From NCBI GenBank assembly GCA_964579675.1, contig CAZOIA010000078.1:1-24024 (forward strand): a stretch of DNA of 24,024 nucleotides, in the 5' to 3' direction. Shown here one piece after another: positions 14,285 through 22,906 of the stretch. The translations under genes were made by a program, and so were the position numbers. The notes below the pieces were generated by a model. That model searched no databases. It had not been told where the DNA came from and saw nothing but the letters and a program-made list of their open reading frames with translations. The DNA is from CAZOIA01 sp964579675. GTDB taxonomy: Bacteria > Planctomycetota > Phycisphaerae > UBA1845 > PWPN01. Within the stretch, counting starts at the first letter, position 1, and every line of letters begins with the position of its first letter.

Positions 14285-17200
14285 ATGAGACTCGATTCCC
14301 AATCCCGCCGCCTGGGCTTGGGGCTGTTTACGGGATTCGCTATGACCCTGCCTTTGATACTGGGGCAAGGTTGCCCGATTCCCGGCGCGATCCCATTAAC
14401 GCCGGCAGTCTCCGTCACGTCACCGTTGTTCGATCAGACCCTGGCGCTCGGTGAGCTCGTGACGATCGTGTATGACGCCACCAGCCCGACGGGCGGGTCG
14501 TTCTCGGTCAGCGCCTTTCATGATCGGGATGGTATGGCCGGCACCGGCGACGAGGTGATTTTCGGCACGAATTTGGCCAGTGGCAATAACAAGTTCATCG
14601 AACTCGCTACCGGAGCCCTGGAGCCGGGTCTGCTGCATCTCGGGATCTCCGCAACCAGCGCAACCGGCACCACGACGGCTTATGCGTCGGGGAAGGTGAC
14701 GCTGGTCGCATTGCCGAGCGTGACGTTCAGCTCACCGTTGGACGACATGACCGTCGGGGCGGGCGTCCGGATCCCGGTGGCATTCGATGCCGGTGAAGGC
14801 GTCATCAACTTCACGTGGCGGCTCTTCCATGACTCCGACCGCGAGCTCAACGAAAGCGAGACCACGATTGCGGAAAGTTCGAGCAACGGGGTCTCCACGG
14901 TTTCGAGGGACTGGGACACCATCGACCTGGTGCCGGGCATCTACTACATCGGCGCCACCGTTACGACGCCGGACGGCAAGACCACCACTGCCTACGCCCC
15001 GGGATCGGTAACCATCACTACCGGAGCTTACCTGGAAATCCTTTCTCCGCGGGGTGAACTGGTCGTGGCGGCAGGGACGCCGATCCCGATCGTTGTGGCG
15101 GCAGGTGACCCCACCATGGGCAACCCTCAGGTTTGTATCTTCTACGATCCGGATGCCGATCGCGTCAACGGCAACAGTGTGGAGATTGACACGGTCCCGG
15201 CCAGCTCCGGGGGTACCGTGTGGCGGCCGGCGTGGGACTTCGCGACCGGATTCTACTACATCGGGGCGGAACTTCTGAGTACGACCGCGCCCCTGGTCAA
15301 GTACACCCGGGACCCGGTCCACATTCTCGGAACCGGTGCCGGCACGCAGATCACGGCCGTCGGGACGTCCACCCTGACCATGCGAAGCCCGCTGAGCCAC
15401 GTGCTCCTCGTACAAGGCCAGGAGTATAACGTCCAATGGACGACGAACCTCAAGATTGGTGAAGGCACGATCGAAGTCTTTCGGGAGCCCGACGTGGACA
15501 ACGACGGTGTCCCGGACGGCGAGACCACGCGGCAAGGCATCGGCCCACCGGACCTGGATGCCAGCATGCTCTCGGTCACGCTCGACACGACCGGCGTTGT
15601 GGGCAAGTTCTTCATCGGGGCCACGGTCAGGCCGAACGGCGTGACACCCGAGACCGACTACGCGGAGGGATCACTGACCATCGTTCCCCTGACCTTCTGG
15701 GTGGGGGACCTGCAGACCGTGCAGCCTGGTGAAGTCCCCCCGACCCAGAGCGATTACTTCCAGGGGGCGATATTCCGCGGGCACAACATCGGCGACAACC
15801 TCGGCAGCGCCATGCTGGTGACAGACAACTACGACGACGACGGCCCCGGGTGCTGTGACATCGGCCCGTTTGACGAGAACGGTTGCTGCATCATTTGCCG
15901 CAGACCGCGTTGCGGGGACCCGAATGCCTTCTGCCCCGGTGAGGACCAGGGTACCCGGGAGGTGCTGCTGGTGGCACAGTTCGGCAAACCCGGCCTGTTG
16001 CAACACGGCGGCCGGGGCGCCGGCGAGGCATACATGATCTACGGCGACTCGGAGCAGCGGTACCTCGGAGACTACGAGGTCAATATGGTCGGCTCGGCCG
16101 AGTTGCCGGGCGTTATCTTCGCCGGCATCATTCCGAACCCCCATCAGCCGAACACCGAATGGGGCCTGACCGGGACGACGGTGGCTTATACGGTGGACGG
16201 CGACCCGGCTCCCCCGTACCACACCGAAGGCCTGCGATCCGTGACGATCATCCCCGACCAGGACGGCGACAACAAGCTGGAAATCGTCTTCGGTTTCCCG
16301 TACTGCAACTCCTATAGACTGCGATACCAGGTGATGGACGGGACGCATCCGGCCCCGCTCCCCAGTCTGGGACGTCTGGAGAACAGCGGGCAATTCCTGC
16401 GGGGCGGCGTGGTGATTGTCGCCAGCACAAATGAGCTGCTGACCAATCCCGCGCAAGTCAGCCGCCATTTCGACCGCGTGATGATGCTACAGGAGGTGGG
16501 GCAGGTTTTCTCGATCATGACCGCCGGCCTGCCTCCGGCCAATTTCGATGTGCCCGCCGCCCATGATTGGTTCCCGATGTGCTGCGACGATCCCCCGCTT
16601 CCTGCCGACGGCATCTCCGACATCGCGTTTTTCCCGGGTGAGGGGTTCACGCAGGATACGCTGCTCCAGCCCTCCTTTCCGATATTCAGTTTCGGAAGGA
16701 GTAACGAGCTGGCGGCGCGGGGGATCGATCCCCCCCGCTTGGCCACCCCGGTCGATGTAACACTGGACGTCGCGTCGGGCAGCGTCTACTTCCCGGCCGG
16801 TACCCCACATACGGACCCGCGCCGACAGGGGGCGCTCCAGGTCCTGTACGGGGAAACCATCAGCCTATCGCAGATCGACCCACCCCCGGGCCCGCCGACC
16901 CCTTATTTCGTGGGCGGACGAGAGTGCTGCAGTTGCTACATAGACCACGGGGTGACGGATGATGACGGCAACCCGGTCACCCCGTTCGGGTACTTCCCGC
17001 AGTCCGGCTACATGCGAGTGCTGGGCACGGGATTCTACTACGACCACCTGCCGATCCTGGACGACCCGACCTGTGCATCGCCTTTCCCCTGGCCGTACGC
17101 CACCTACTGTCCTTCGCAACGGATCTCGGATGCAAGGCCGCCCTACGGTTGCCGCATCCTGGGCCAGACGACCACGCAGTTGTTCACGACGACGCCCACC

Positions 17201-18583
17201 ACCGCGAACCGTTTCGCGCACAGCGTGTCCGTGTCGGGCAACTTCCTTCTGGTCGGGGCACCGCGGCGAACCGTGATCAAGGAGGACGTGACCGCGCTGC
17301 GCAACGACCCGCTGCTCGGTGATCGGGTCGAGTCGGGCGAGATCTACATGCTCCAGCTCAAGCGCCCGAACGTGCCGAGCTGGAAGTACATGTGGAACTC
17401 GCAGGGTAGGGTCGCCCTGGATGAGGAGGGCAACCCGGCTGTCGATGACAACGGCCGCATCATTATTGCACAAAACGCGACCGTGCCCGCGCCGCATGTC
17501 TTCATCATGCAGGACCTGGGGTACACCCGGTGCGAGACGGGCATCTACTGGCAGCCCGGGGACCCGGCATTCGAGATGACGCGTCCGTTCCACATCGTGG
17601 GCCAGCCAAATGACCGGATCGGCGACGTGACCGGCCTGTTGGACATCAACAACGACGGTGTGGACGACTTCGCGGTCGGCGGGGCCGGCACCAACGGCGG
17701 CCGCGGCGCGGTCTACGTCATCTATCGACGCCAGCCCGAGATCGAGGCGGACTATCTTCTGGAGCGGCTGCAACTCGACCCGAGCGACCTGAACCGGCTC
17801 AATGGTCTGATGATTCTGGGCCGGGCGGGCGAGAACCTGGGTACGGCAATCGCGGGCGTGGGCCCGCGCAGCAACGTTCTGTATGACGACTACAACGCCG
17901 ACGGCTACCCCGACCTGCTTATCGGCAGCCCGAACGCCTCCCCGGGCGGCGGCTTCCAGGCCGGCGAGGTGTTCATCCTGTTCGGCGGGCGCAATCTGCT
18001 GAGCCCCCAGGGCGGCGTGACCATTCCGGAACTGCGCGACGCGGGTGACGGCATGGTCATCGCCGGCGCTCATCCCGACGACCACGCGGGGACCACGGTG
18101 GCCTGCGCCGGTGATGTAAACCACGACGGGATCGCCGACATCCTGATCGCCGCCCCGGATGCGAGCCCGCGGTTCGACAGCGACGGCGACGGGGTGGTCG
18201 ATACCACCGGGCTCGACCTCAATGGAGATCGTGCCGCCGATGACCTGGACGGGGACGGGACGCCCGACGACATGACGGGGGCCGGGCTCGTATACCTGGT
18301 GTTGGGCGGTGACCATCTGACCGGCACGATCGGACTCAATCAGATCGGGACGCCCAATCTGCCCGGGATGGTATTCGTGGGCCGAAAGGGCGGCGACCAC
18401 CTGGGCGGCGGACTAACGCAGAATGGTTTGCTGTCCCGCGGCATCAACAGTGCGGGTGACCTGGACTGCGACGGGTACGGTGATTTCTTCATGTCGTCGG
18501 TCCTGGCCGACCCCGATGGCAAGACCGATGCAGGGGAGGTCTACCTGGTTTACGGGTTCTCGGCGCCGGTGACGGGCCGGTGA
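14285..18583 (+). CDS. Large exported Ig-like and FG-GAP repeat protein
   Basis: Secreted or lipid-anchored protein of 1432 residues. The N-terminus has RRLGLGLFTGFAMTLPLIL then GQGC, a signal peptide with a non-canonical lipobox. Four Ig-like repeats of about 100 residues follow (up to about residue 475), recognisable by recurring ends such as GIYYIGATVTTPDGKTT, GFYYIGAEL and GKFFIGATVRP. The rest is FG-GAP/VCBS-like beta-propeller sequence with calcium-loop motifs: DINNDGVDDFAVGG (about 1120), DDYNADGYPDLLIGSP (about 1200), DVNHDGIADILIAAPDAS (about 1275) and DLDCDGYGDFFMSS (about 1390). Insertions with Cys pairs occur (GCCDIGPFDENGCC near 521; MCCDDPP; ECCSCY). The family suggests calcium-dependent adhesion or cell-surface binding; no catalytic motif is seen. 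The ATG at 14285 is preferred over GTG 14270 because GTGGAG lies 9 nt before it. Confidence 0.85.
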   Translation: MRLDSQSRRLGLGLFTGFAMTLPLILGQGCPIPGAIPLTPAVSVTSPLFDQTLALGELVTIVYDATSPTGGSFSVSAFHDRDGMAGTGDEVIFGTNLASGNNKFIELATGALEPGLLHLGISATSATGTTTAYASGKVTLVALPSVTFSSPLDDMTVGAGVRIPVAFDAGEGVINFTWRLFHDSDRELNESETTIAESSSNGVSTVSRDWDTIDLVPGIYYIGATVTTPDGKTTTAYAPGSVTITTGAYLEILSPRGELVVAAGTPIPIVVAAGDPTMGNPQVCIFYDPDADRVNGNSVEIDTVPASSGGTVWRPAWDFATGFYYIGAELLSTTAPLVKYTRDPVHILGTGAGTQITAVGTSTLTMRSPLSHVLLVQGQEYNVQWTTNLKIGEGTIEVFREPDVDNDGVPDGETTRQGIGPPDLDASMLSVTLDTTGVVGKFFIGATVRPNGVTPETDYAEGSLTIVPLTFWVGDLQTVQPGEVPPTQSDYFQGAIFRGHNIGDNLGSAMLVTDNYDDDGPGCCDIGPFDENGCCIICRRPRCGDPNAFCPGEDQGTREVLLVAQFGKPGLLQHGGRGAGEAYMIYGDSEQRYLGDYEVNMVGSAELPGVIFAGIIPNPHQPNTEWGLTGTTVAYTVDGDPAPPYHTEGLRSVTIIPDQDGDNKLEIVFGFPYCNSYRLRYQVMDGTHPAPLPSLGRLENSGQFLRGGVVIVASTNELLTNPAQVSRHFDRVMMLQEVGQVFSIMTAGLPPANFDVPAAHDWFPMCCDDPPLPADGISDIAFFPGEGFTQDTLLQPSFPIFSFGRSNELAARGIDPPRLATPVDVTLDVASGSVYFPAGTPHTDPRRQGALQVLYGETISLSQIDPPPGPPTPYFVGGRECCSCYIDHGVTDDDGNPVTPFGYFPQSGYMRVLGTGFYYDHLPILDDPTCASPFPWPYATYCPSQRISDARPPYGCRILGQTTTQLFTTTPTTANRFAHSVSVSGNFLLVGAPRRTVIKEDVTALRNDPLLGDRVESGEIYMLQLKRPNVPSWKYMWNSQGRVALDEEGNPAVDDNGRIIIAQNATVPAPHVFIMQDLGYTRCETGIYWQPGDPAFEMTRPFHIVGQPNDRIGDVTGLLDINNDGVDDFAVGGAGTNGGRGAVYVIYRRQPEIEADYLLERLQLDPSDLNRLNGLMILGRAGENLGTAIAGVGPRSNVLYDDYNADGYPDLLIGSPNASPGGGFQAGEVFILFGGRNLLSPQGGVTIPELRDAGDGMVIAGAHPDDHAGTTVACAGDVNHDGIADILIAAPDASPRFDSDGDGVVDTTGLDLNGDRAADDLDGDGTPDDMTGAGLVYLVLGGDHLTGTIGLNQIGTPNLPGMVFVGRKGGDHLGGGLTQNGLLSRGINSAGDLDCDGYGDFFMSSVLADPDGKTDAGEVYLVYGFSAPVTGR

Positions 18584-18681
18584 TGTCTGAACCGCGATCC
18601 CGCCCCGGGCAAGCGCCGGGCCTGGCGTCATGTGTGGAAGCTGGCTTTTTCACGAGAGGGCCATAAACGGGACTCTTTAGA

Positions 18682-20904
18682 ATGTTGAACAACAGGCTTC
18701 AGTTACGTGCCGGCGGTGGCGAGCAAACCCGCTGGCGTCCATTCTATACTGCGGCATCGGTGGGCGTGCTGTTCAGTCTGGCGGGTGGGGTCTTTGCGGC
18801 AACCCCGGGCAGTCCCGAGGCCCCGCCGCCCGCGCCGTGGCTGGAGGAGAACCTGCCGACCGAGTTCCAACCCGGCGACCCGTGGTGCCGGTACCCGTTG
18901 TCCGAGCCTCGCGAGAACAAGGCCCTACGCCGAAAGGCCAGGGCGGTCACCGTAAACGAGATTGATCCGAACGATATCACCAGCGACGCCCAACTGCTTC
19001 TGATCAGCTCCGAGATCGGGCAGGAAATCGACATCGACGTGGCAGGAACCATCGCCCCCGGTGCGGATCTGGACTTCTACCGGTTCACGGCCACCAAGGG
19101 TGACGTGATCGGGCTGACCGTCCTGGCCCAGGACCCGCTCGATCCGATGGTCGGTATTTTTGAGATCAACGAGGCCCCCCTGATCGTTAACGACGATGAC
19201 CGGGGGTTGTCGGGACTCTATCCCCCCGAGTCCCCGTTCGTGGGAAGTGAACGGCCCTTGGATTCCAGCCTGACGTGGGTCGCGCCGGCCAACGGCGAGT
19301 ATGCCATTCGGGTTTCTTCTTTCGCCTCCAGCAGCAACGGCGACTACACGCTGCGCGTCATGAGCCGGCGGCCTGCGTTTGAGCACCTGGCCGTCGGGGC
19401 CACCCAAGTCATCTTCCTCGATTTTGACGGCGTTGACGATCTCAATGCGGTCGGCGCTTTCGGGTCCGGGTGGTTCACCACCCAGTTGTCGCCGATGCGG
19501 GCTTTCCTGGCCGGCTGGGGGCTGACGTGGGAGGACGAAGCCGACGTCGTGGACGCGATCATCGCGGTGATCGAAGAGAACTACAACGACTTGCGAAGCG
19601 CGGCCCTCAACGGGGATCGCGACACGGATTTCATCGACGGGCACTTCGATGTCGAGTTCCGCAACAGCCGCGACCACCCCGATCCCTGGGGAGACACCAA
19701 CGTATCCCGGGTCATCATTGGCGGAACGATCAATGAGCTTGGCATTCCGACGATCGGCATCGCGGAGTCCATTGATCCGGGCAACTTCGGGCGGGAGGAA
19801 AGCGCGGTCGTACTGCTGGATCTGCTGAGTCTGCCCGACCCGAACGATCCCTACTTCCCCAACTCGATCAACCAGTTCCGGCGTGCCCCCGGCTTTACCA
19901 TCTTCGACGCGATCGGGCGGGTTGTCGGTAACATCGCATCCCATGAGGCCGGCCACTATCTCGGTCTCTGGCACACCGACAATCAGAACAACGTTCCCTG
20001 CCTTATCGACCAAGGCGGGAATCTGGGGAACCTTGCCGGCGTGGGCCCGGACGGCGTCCTCGGCAGCGCAGACGATCTCGACGTGGACTTCATCCCCGAC
20101 GAATACATCGAGAACGAAGCGATCGCCGTCGGCCTGGAGCTCACGGATGTACGGGTCTCCTTTGCCTTGTCAACGGGAACGCGGCTGGACATAGAGCCCC
20201 CGCCTCTCCCGCCCGCCCCACCGGTGGCGACGGCGTCGATCCGGGCAACACCCACGGTGGGTCCGGCACCTTTGAGCGTGCAACTAGCCGGGGGCGGCAT
20301 CGACCCGGAGGGGGGCCAGTTCCTCGTGTTCAACTGGAACTTCGGCGACGGCACCCCCGGCGATTCCGGGCCTCTGGTTAACCACACCTACGCATCACCC
20401 GGCAACTATCTGGTCACCCTGACCGCGACCACCGATAGCGCCCAGACCGCCGAGGCAACCGAACGGATCGTCGTGACTTCCGGGCCTAACGAGGCGCCCC
20501 TCGTGAGCTTCGTTGCCACTCCCCGGACCGGAAAACCACCGCTCGTCGTGTTCTTCGAGGCCAATGCCAGCGATCCCGACGGCACGATCGCCCGTTACGA
20601 ATGGGATTTCGGCGACGGCTCGACCGGTACCGGCCAGACTGCCGAGCACGTCTACCTAGACGCGGGCATTTTCGTAGTCACCTTGACCGTGACCGACGAC
20701 GGCGGCGCAACAAGGAGGGCAACGGAGGTGGTGATTGTCGCGGTGGACGCCCTGGACTCCGCTACCGCGTCGGCCACCGTGCCCGAGTCCGGGGGTGGGC
20801 TCGGCGTGCCCCTGCTTCAGAACTGCGGGGCCGGGACTACCGGGGCGACGATGGCCGGCCTGGCGATCATGTTGGCGTTAAACTTCGTCCGCCGGCGCTG
20901 GTAG
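18682..20904 (+). CDS. Secreted metzincin-like metalloprotease with PPC and two PKD domains and C-terminal anchor
   Basis: Exported protein of 740 residues. A signal peptide ends near GGVFA (about residue 39). Residues about 112-235 form a PPC-like beta domain (GADLDFYRFTATKGDVIGLTV, NGDYTLRVMSR). The next region has the zinc motif HEAGHYLGLWH (H421, E422, H425, H431), the HExxHxxGxxH form of metzincins. The Met-turn position downstream appears to be PCLIDQGGN, with Ile instead of Met. Two PKD domains follow (about 515-600 and 608-690; FNWNFGDG and YEWDFGDG). The C-terminus is a Pro/Gly linker, NCGAG with C715, a hydrophobic helix (ATMAGLAIMLALNFV) and RRRW, a tripartite anchor. Likely a surface or matrix protease; substrate unknown. 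It lies 98 nt after the FG-GAP gene on the same strand. Confidence 0.85.
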   Translation: MLNNRLQLRAGGGEQTRWRPFYTAASVGVLFSLAGGVFAATPGSPEAPPPAPWLEENLPTEFQPGDPWCRYPLSEPRENKALRRKARAVTVNEIDPNDITSDAQLLLISSEIGQEIDIDVAGTIAPGADLDFYRFTATKGDVIGLTVLAQDPLDPMVGIFEINEAPLIVNDDDRGLSGLYPPESPFVGSERPLDSSLTWVAPANGEYAIRVSSFASSSNGDYTLRVMSRRPAFEHLAVGATQVIFLDFDGVDDLNAVGAFGSGWFTTQLSPMRAFLAGWGLTWEDEADVVDAIIAVIEENYNDLRSAALNGDRDTDFIDGHFDVEFRNSRDHPDPWGDTNVSRVIIGGTINELGIPTIGIAESIDPGNFGREESAVVLLDLLSLPDPNDPYFPNSINQFRRAPGFTIFDAIGRVVGNIASHEAGHYLGLWHTDNQNNVPCLIDQGGNLGNLAGVGPDGVLGSADDLDVDFIPDEYIENEAIAVGLELTDVRVSFALSTGTRLDIEPPPLPPAPPVATASIRATPTVGPAPLSVQLAGGGIDPEGGQFLVFNWNFGDGTPGDSGPLVNHTYASPGNYLVTLTATTDSAQTAEATERIVVTSGPNEAPLVSFVATPRTGKPPLVVFFEANASDPDGTIARYEWDFGDGSTGTGQTAEHVYLDAGIFVVTLTVTDDGGATRRATEVVIVAVDALDSATASATVPESGGGLGVPLLQNCGAGTTGATMAGLAIMLALNFVRRRW

Positions 20905-20996
20905 AGCCACCAGATACAAATCGACTCTCTCAACTCAAGGATCGCGAAGGATCGCGGCAATTCATTGCCGCAAGTACCCCGGTGTGGTTTGTGGGA

Positions 20997-21188
20997 GCGG
21001 CAACAAGTTGCCGTACGTGTTTAGCGTAGGCAACGGTTCCGAGCCGGGCCCTGCGAGCCTGGTGCGCCTTCGCGGCGCGAGGCTTCCCCGCCCGAGGAAA
21101 CACCGGCCTCACAGAGGCCGGCTCTGATCGCGCTGGAAGCGGCTCTGACCGTGTCGGAGGTCGCTTAAACACGTACAAGTTGCCGCGG
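20997..21188. repeat. Imperfect inverted repeat enclosing about 135 nt
   Basis: The left arm (20997-21026) and right arm (21162-21188) share GCGGCAAC and GTACGTGTTT in opposite orientation, then AGCG. The left arm has extra bases forming its own CGGCAAC/GTTGCCG hairpin. The enclosed part contains another perfect 7-bp stem (21103-21121). Confidence 0.55.
21103..21121 (-). terminator. Stem-loop, possible terminator for xseA
   Basis: CCGGCCT and AGGCCGG form a perfect 7-bp stem with a 5-nt loop. On the minus strand it is followed by TGTTTCC, a weak U-run, about 160 nt after the xseA stop. It might equally terminate plus-strand transcripts poorly, since no T tract follows there. Confidence 0.35.
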
Positions 21189-21220
21189 TCCTTCACTGTG
21201 GTCCTTCACGGGTCCTTCAC
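21187..21220. repeat. Three direct copies of a 10-nt motif
   Basis: GGTCCTTCAC occurs at 21187-21196, 21200-21209 and 21211-21220, with ACTGTGGT shared between some copies. Function unknown; it lies about 60 nt past the xseA stop. Confidence 0.6.
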
Positions 21221-21281
21221 TGTGGTTTTCAGCTCGCCTTCGCAAGTCGGTCAGTCTGGCTCATAAACGATCGGTTTGGAG

Positions 21282-22832
21282 CTATGCATGTTCTTCGGGT
21301 TCGGTGACGCAGCTCTCGAATGCGCCGCGGGCGGTTTCGGTTACGAGCTGATCCCCGGGGGTGACCTGATCGGCCCCGGTGATGATGCGCCGGTCCTGGC
21401 GGGTGCGGGTAATGGTGAAGCCTCGGGCCAGCGTTCGCCGGTGGCTGGTGGTCTCAAGTCGGGCTTCGAGCGCGTAGAGCGTCTGTCGAGCCAGACGCAG
21501 GCGATGGCGGGCAACCTGGGACAGCACCCGAGAGAGTTGCCGAACCCTCTGCTGGCCGGCTTGGAGTGGCACCCGGGGCGAGGCCACGAGCAGCGCACGG
21601 CAGGTCCGTTCAGCTTGCCGTTCCGCCTGACGCGCCCGTTGCCCCATCGCCCACCGGAGCCGGTGTTTGGCCTCGATAAGCCGGTTCCGCTGCTGCTGCA
21701 GGAACGCCCGGGGCTGAATCGTCGCCAGCACGACCTCGATCTCACCCAGCCGCCGCAGCGTCCGCGCCAGGAGCTCCGACCAGCTCAACCGCAGTCGTGA
21801 GCATACCTCATCGAGGCATTGCTCGCGCCGGCGGACCGGCGTAAGGGGGTCGCGAAACCACTCGAATCGCGCAGCAGCGTCAAGGCGCGATCGTGCCAGG
21901 TCCAGCCGGTGCCGAGCGCCACGGCGGAGCCGCCCCGCCTGGGCGGACAGTGTTTCCAGCAGGTCCTCGAGCACGGGTACGGCCAGTTCGGCCGCCGCGG
22001 TGGGGGTCGGTGCGCGGAGGTCCGCGACCAGATCGGAGATGGTGACGTCGACCTCGTGCCCGACCGCGCTGATAACGGGGACCTTGCTGGCATGAATGGC
22101 CCGGGCGACCGTTTCCTCATTGAACGCCCACAGGTCTTCCAGAGACCCGCCGCCGCGCCCGACGATCATCAGGTCGAGCCCGCCAAGGGCGTCGGCCTGG
22201 CGGTTCAGGCGCCGGACAGCCTCGGCGATCTCCGTTGCCGCGCCCTCACCCTGGACCCGGACCGGGTAAAGCAGGACCGAGACGCAGGGAAACCGGCGGT
22301 GCAGCGTTTTGAGAATGTCGCGGACGGCGGCACCGGTGGGGCTGGTAACCACGGCGATCCGGCGGGGGTAAGGCGGGATCGGCTTCTTGTGGGCGGGCTC
22401 GAACAGTCCCTCGCGGGCCAGTCGATCGTGCAGTTGCCGGAACGCCAGCTCCAGGGACCCGACGCCGCGGGGCTCCAGCCTGCGGATGTAGAACTGATAC
22501 TGCCCCCGGGGCTCGTAGACGTCTACGTGCCCGGTGGAGATCACTTCCAGTCCGTCGGCCGGGGTGAACTTGAGCGTCGCCGCCGACGAGCGCCACATCA
22601 CCGCCCGGATCTCCCCGCGGTCGTCCTTGAGTGTCAAATAGAGGTGGCCACTGGTGGCGCGGGTGAAGTTGCTGATCTCGCCCACGAGATGAATCGTGCC
22701 CGGCAGGTGATCGCCCAGGACCTGCTTGATTACGGCGTTAAGCTGGCTGACGGTCAGGGTCCGCGAAGTGAGGGACGCCTTTTCGTGGACGGTCATCCGG
22801 TCGGGATCGAAGGTAGGGCGCTGGGCAGCCAT
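21282..22832 (-). CDS. xseA: Exodeoxyribonuclease VII large subunit
   Basis: Catalytic subunit of exonuclease VII, which degrades single-stranded DNA from both ends with the small subunit XseB. The N-terminal OB domain (LTVSQLNAVIKQVLGDHLPG, GEISNFTRATSGHLYLTLKD) is followed by the catalytic core with RIAVVTSPTGAAVRDIL, DLMIVGRGGGSLEDLWAFN and VISAVGHEVDVTISDLVADL, then a long Arg-rich coiled region and the C-terminal GFTITRTRQD segment. At 516 residues it is longer than the roughly 456-residue E. coli protein, mostly in the coiled region. The frame is open to 23018; the ATG at 22832 is the best fit to the OB domain, with 22796 as an alternative. It lies 74 nt downstream of the YmdB-type gene on the same strand. 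No xseB is visible in the window. Confidence 0.93.
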   Translation of the reverse strand: MAAQRPTFDPDRMTVHEKASLTSRTLTVSQLNAVIKQVLGDHLPGTIHLVGEISNFTRATSGHLYLTLKDDRGEIRAVMWRSSAATLKFTPADGLEVISTGHVDVYEPRGQYQFYIRRLEPRGVGSLELAFRQLHDRLAREGLFEPAHKKPIPPYPRRIAVVTSPTGAAVRDILKTLHRRFPCVSVLLYPVRVQGEGAATEIAEAVRRLNRQADALGGLDLMIVGRGGGSLEDLWAFNEETVARAIHASKVPVISAVGHEVDVTISDLVADLRAPTPTAAAELAVPVLEDLLETLSAQAGRLRRGARHRLDLARSRLDAAARFEWFRDPLTPVRRREQCLDEVCSRLRLSWSELLARTLRRLGEIEVVLATIQPRAFLQQQRNRLIEAKHRLRWAMGQRARQAERQAERTCRALLVASPRVPLQAGQQRVRQLSRVLSQVARHRLRLARQTLYALEARLETTSHRRTLARGFTITRTRQDRRIITGADQVTPGDQLVTETARGAFESCVTEPEEHA

Positions 22833-22906
22833 CGGTTCGGATCGTATGGCCGCCGGTCCGCGCAAACAAGAGGTTCTGCGGCAAGGCCCACGCCCCCGTG
22901 CGGCCG

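Larger units (their letters stand above)
20905..21281. other. Convergent intergenic region rich in hairpins
   Basis: These 377 bases between convergent genes hold no credible gene but much structure: stem-loops at 20955-20970 (CGGCAAT/ATTGCCG), 20998-21013 (CGGCAAC/GTTGCCG) and 21103-21121 (CCGGCCT/AGGCCGG), three copies of GGTCCTTCAC (21187, 21200, 21211), and an imperfect inverted repeat joining 20997-21026 with 21162-21188. It could serve as a two-sided terminator, be the remnant of a small mobile repeat, or encode a structured RNA. Confidence 0.6.

Noticed and set aside
16865..18400. Long minus-strand open frame of 511 codons opposite the FG-GAP gene
   Set aside because: It mirrors the codon bias of the plus-strand gene, has no recognisable domain, and the opposite frame encodes clear FG-GAP calcium motifs.
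18600..18640. Possible terminator after the FG-GAP gene (CCCGG and CCGGG arms)
   Set aside because: The stem is only 5 bp with a 7-nt loop and no adjoining T tract, too weak to call.
18925..20013. Minus-strand frame of 362 codons opposite the metzincin gene
   Set aside because: Antisense shadow; the plus strand encodes the signal peptide, PPC domain and HExxH motif.
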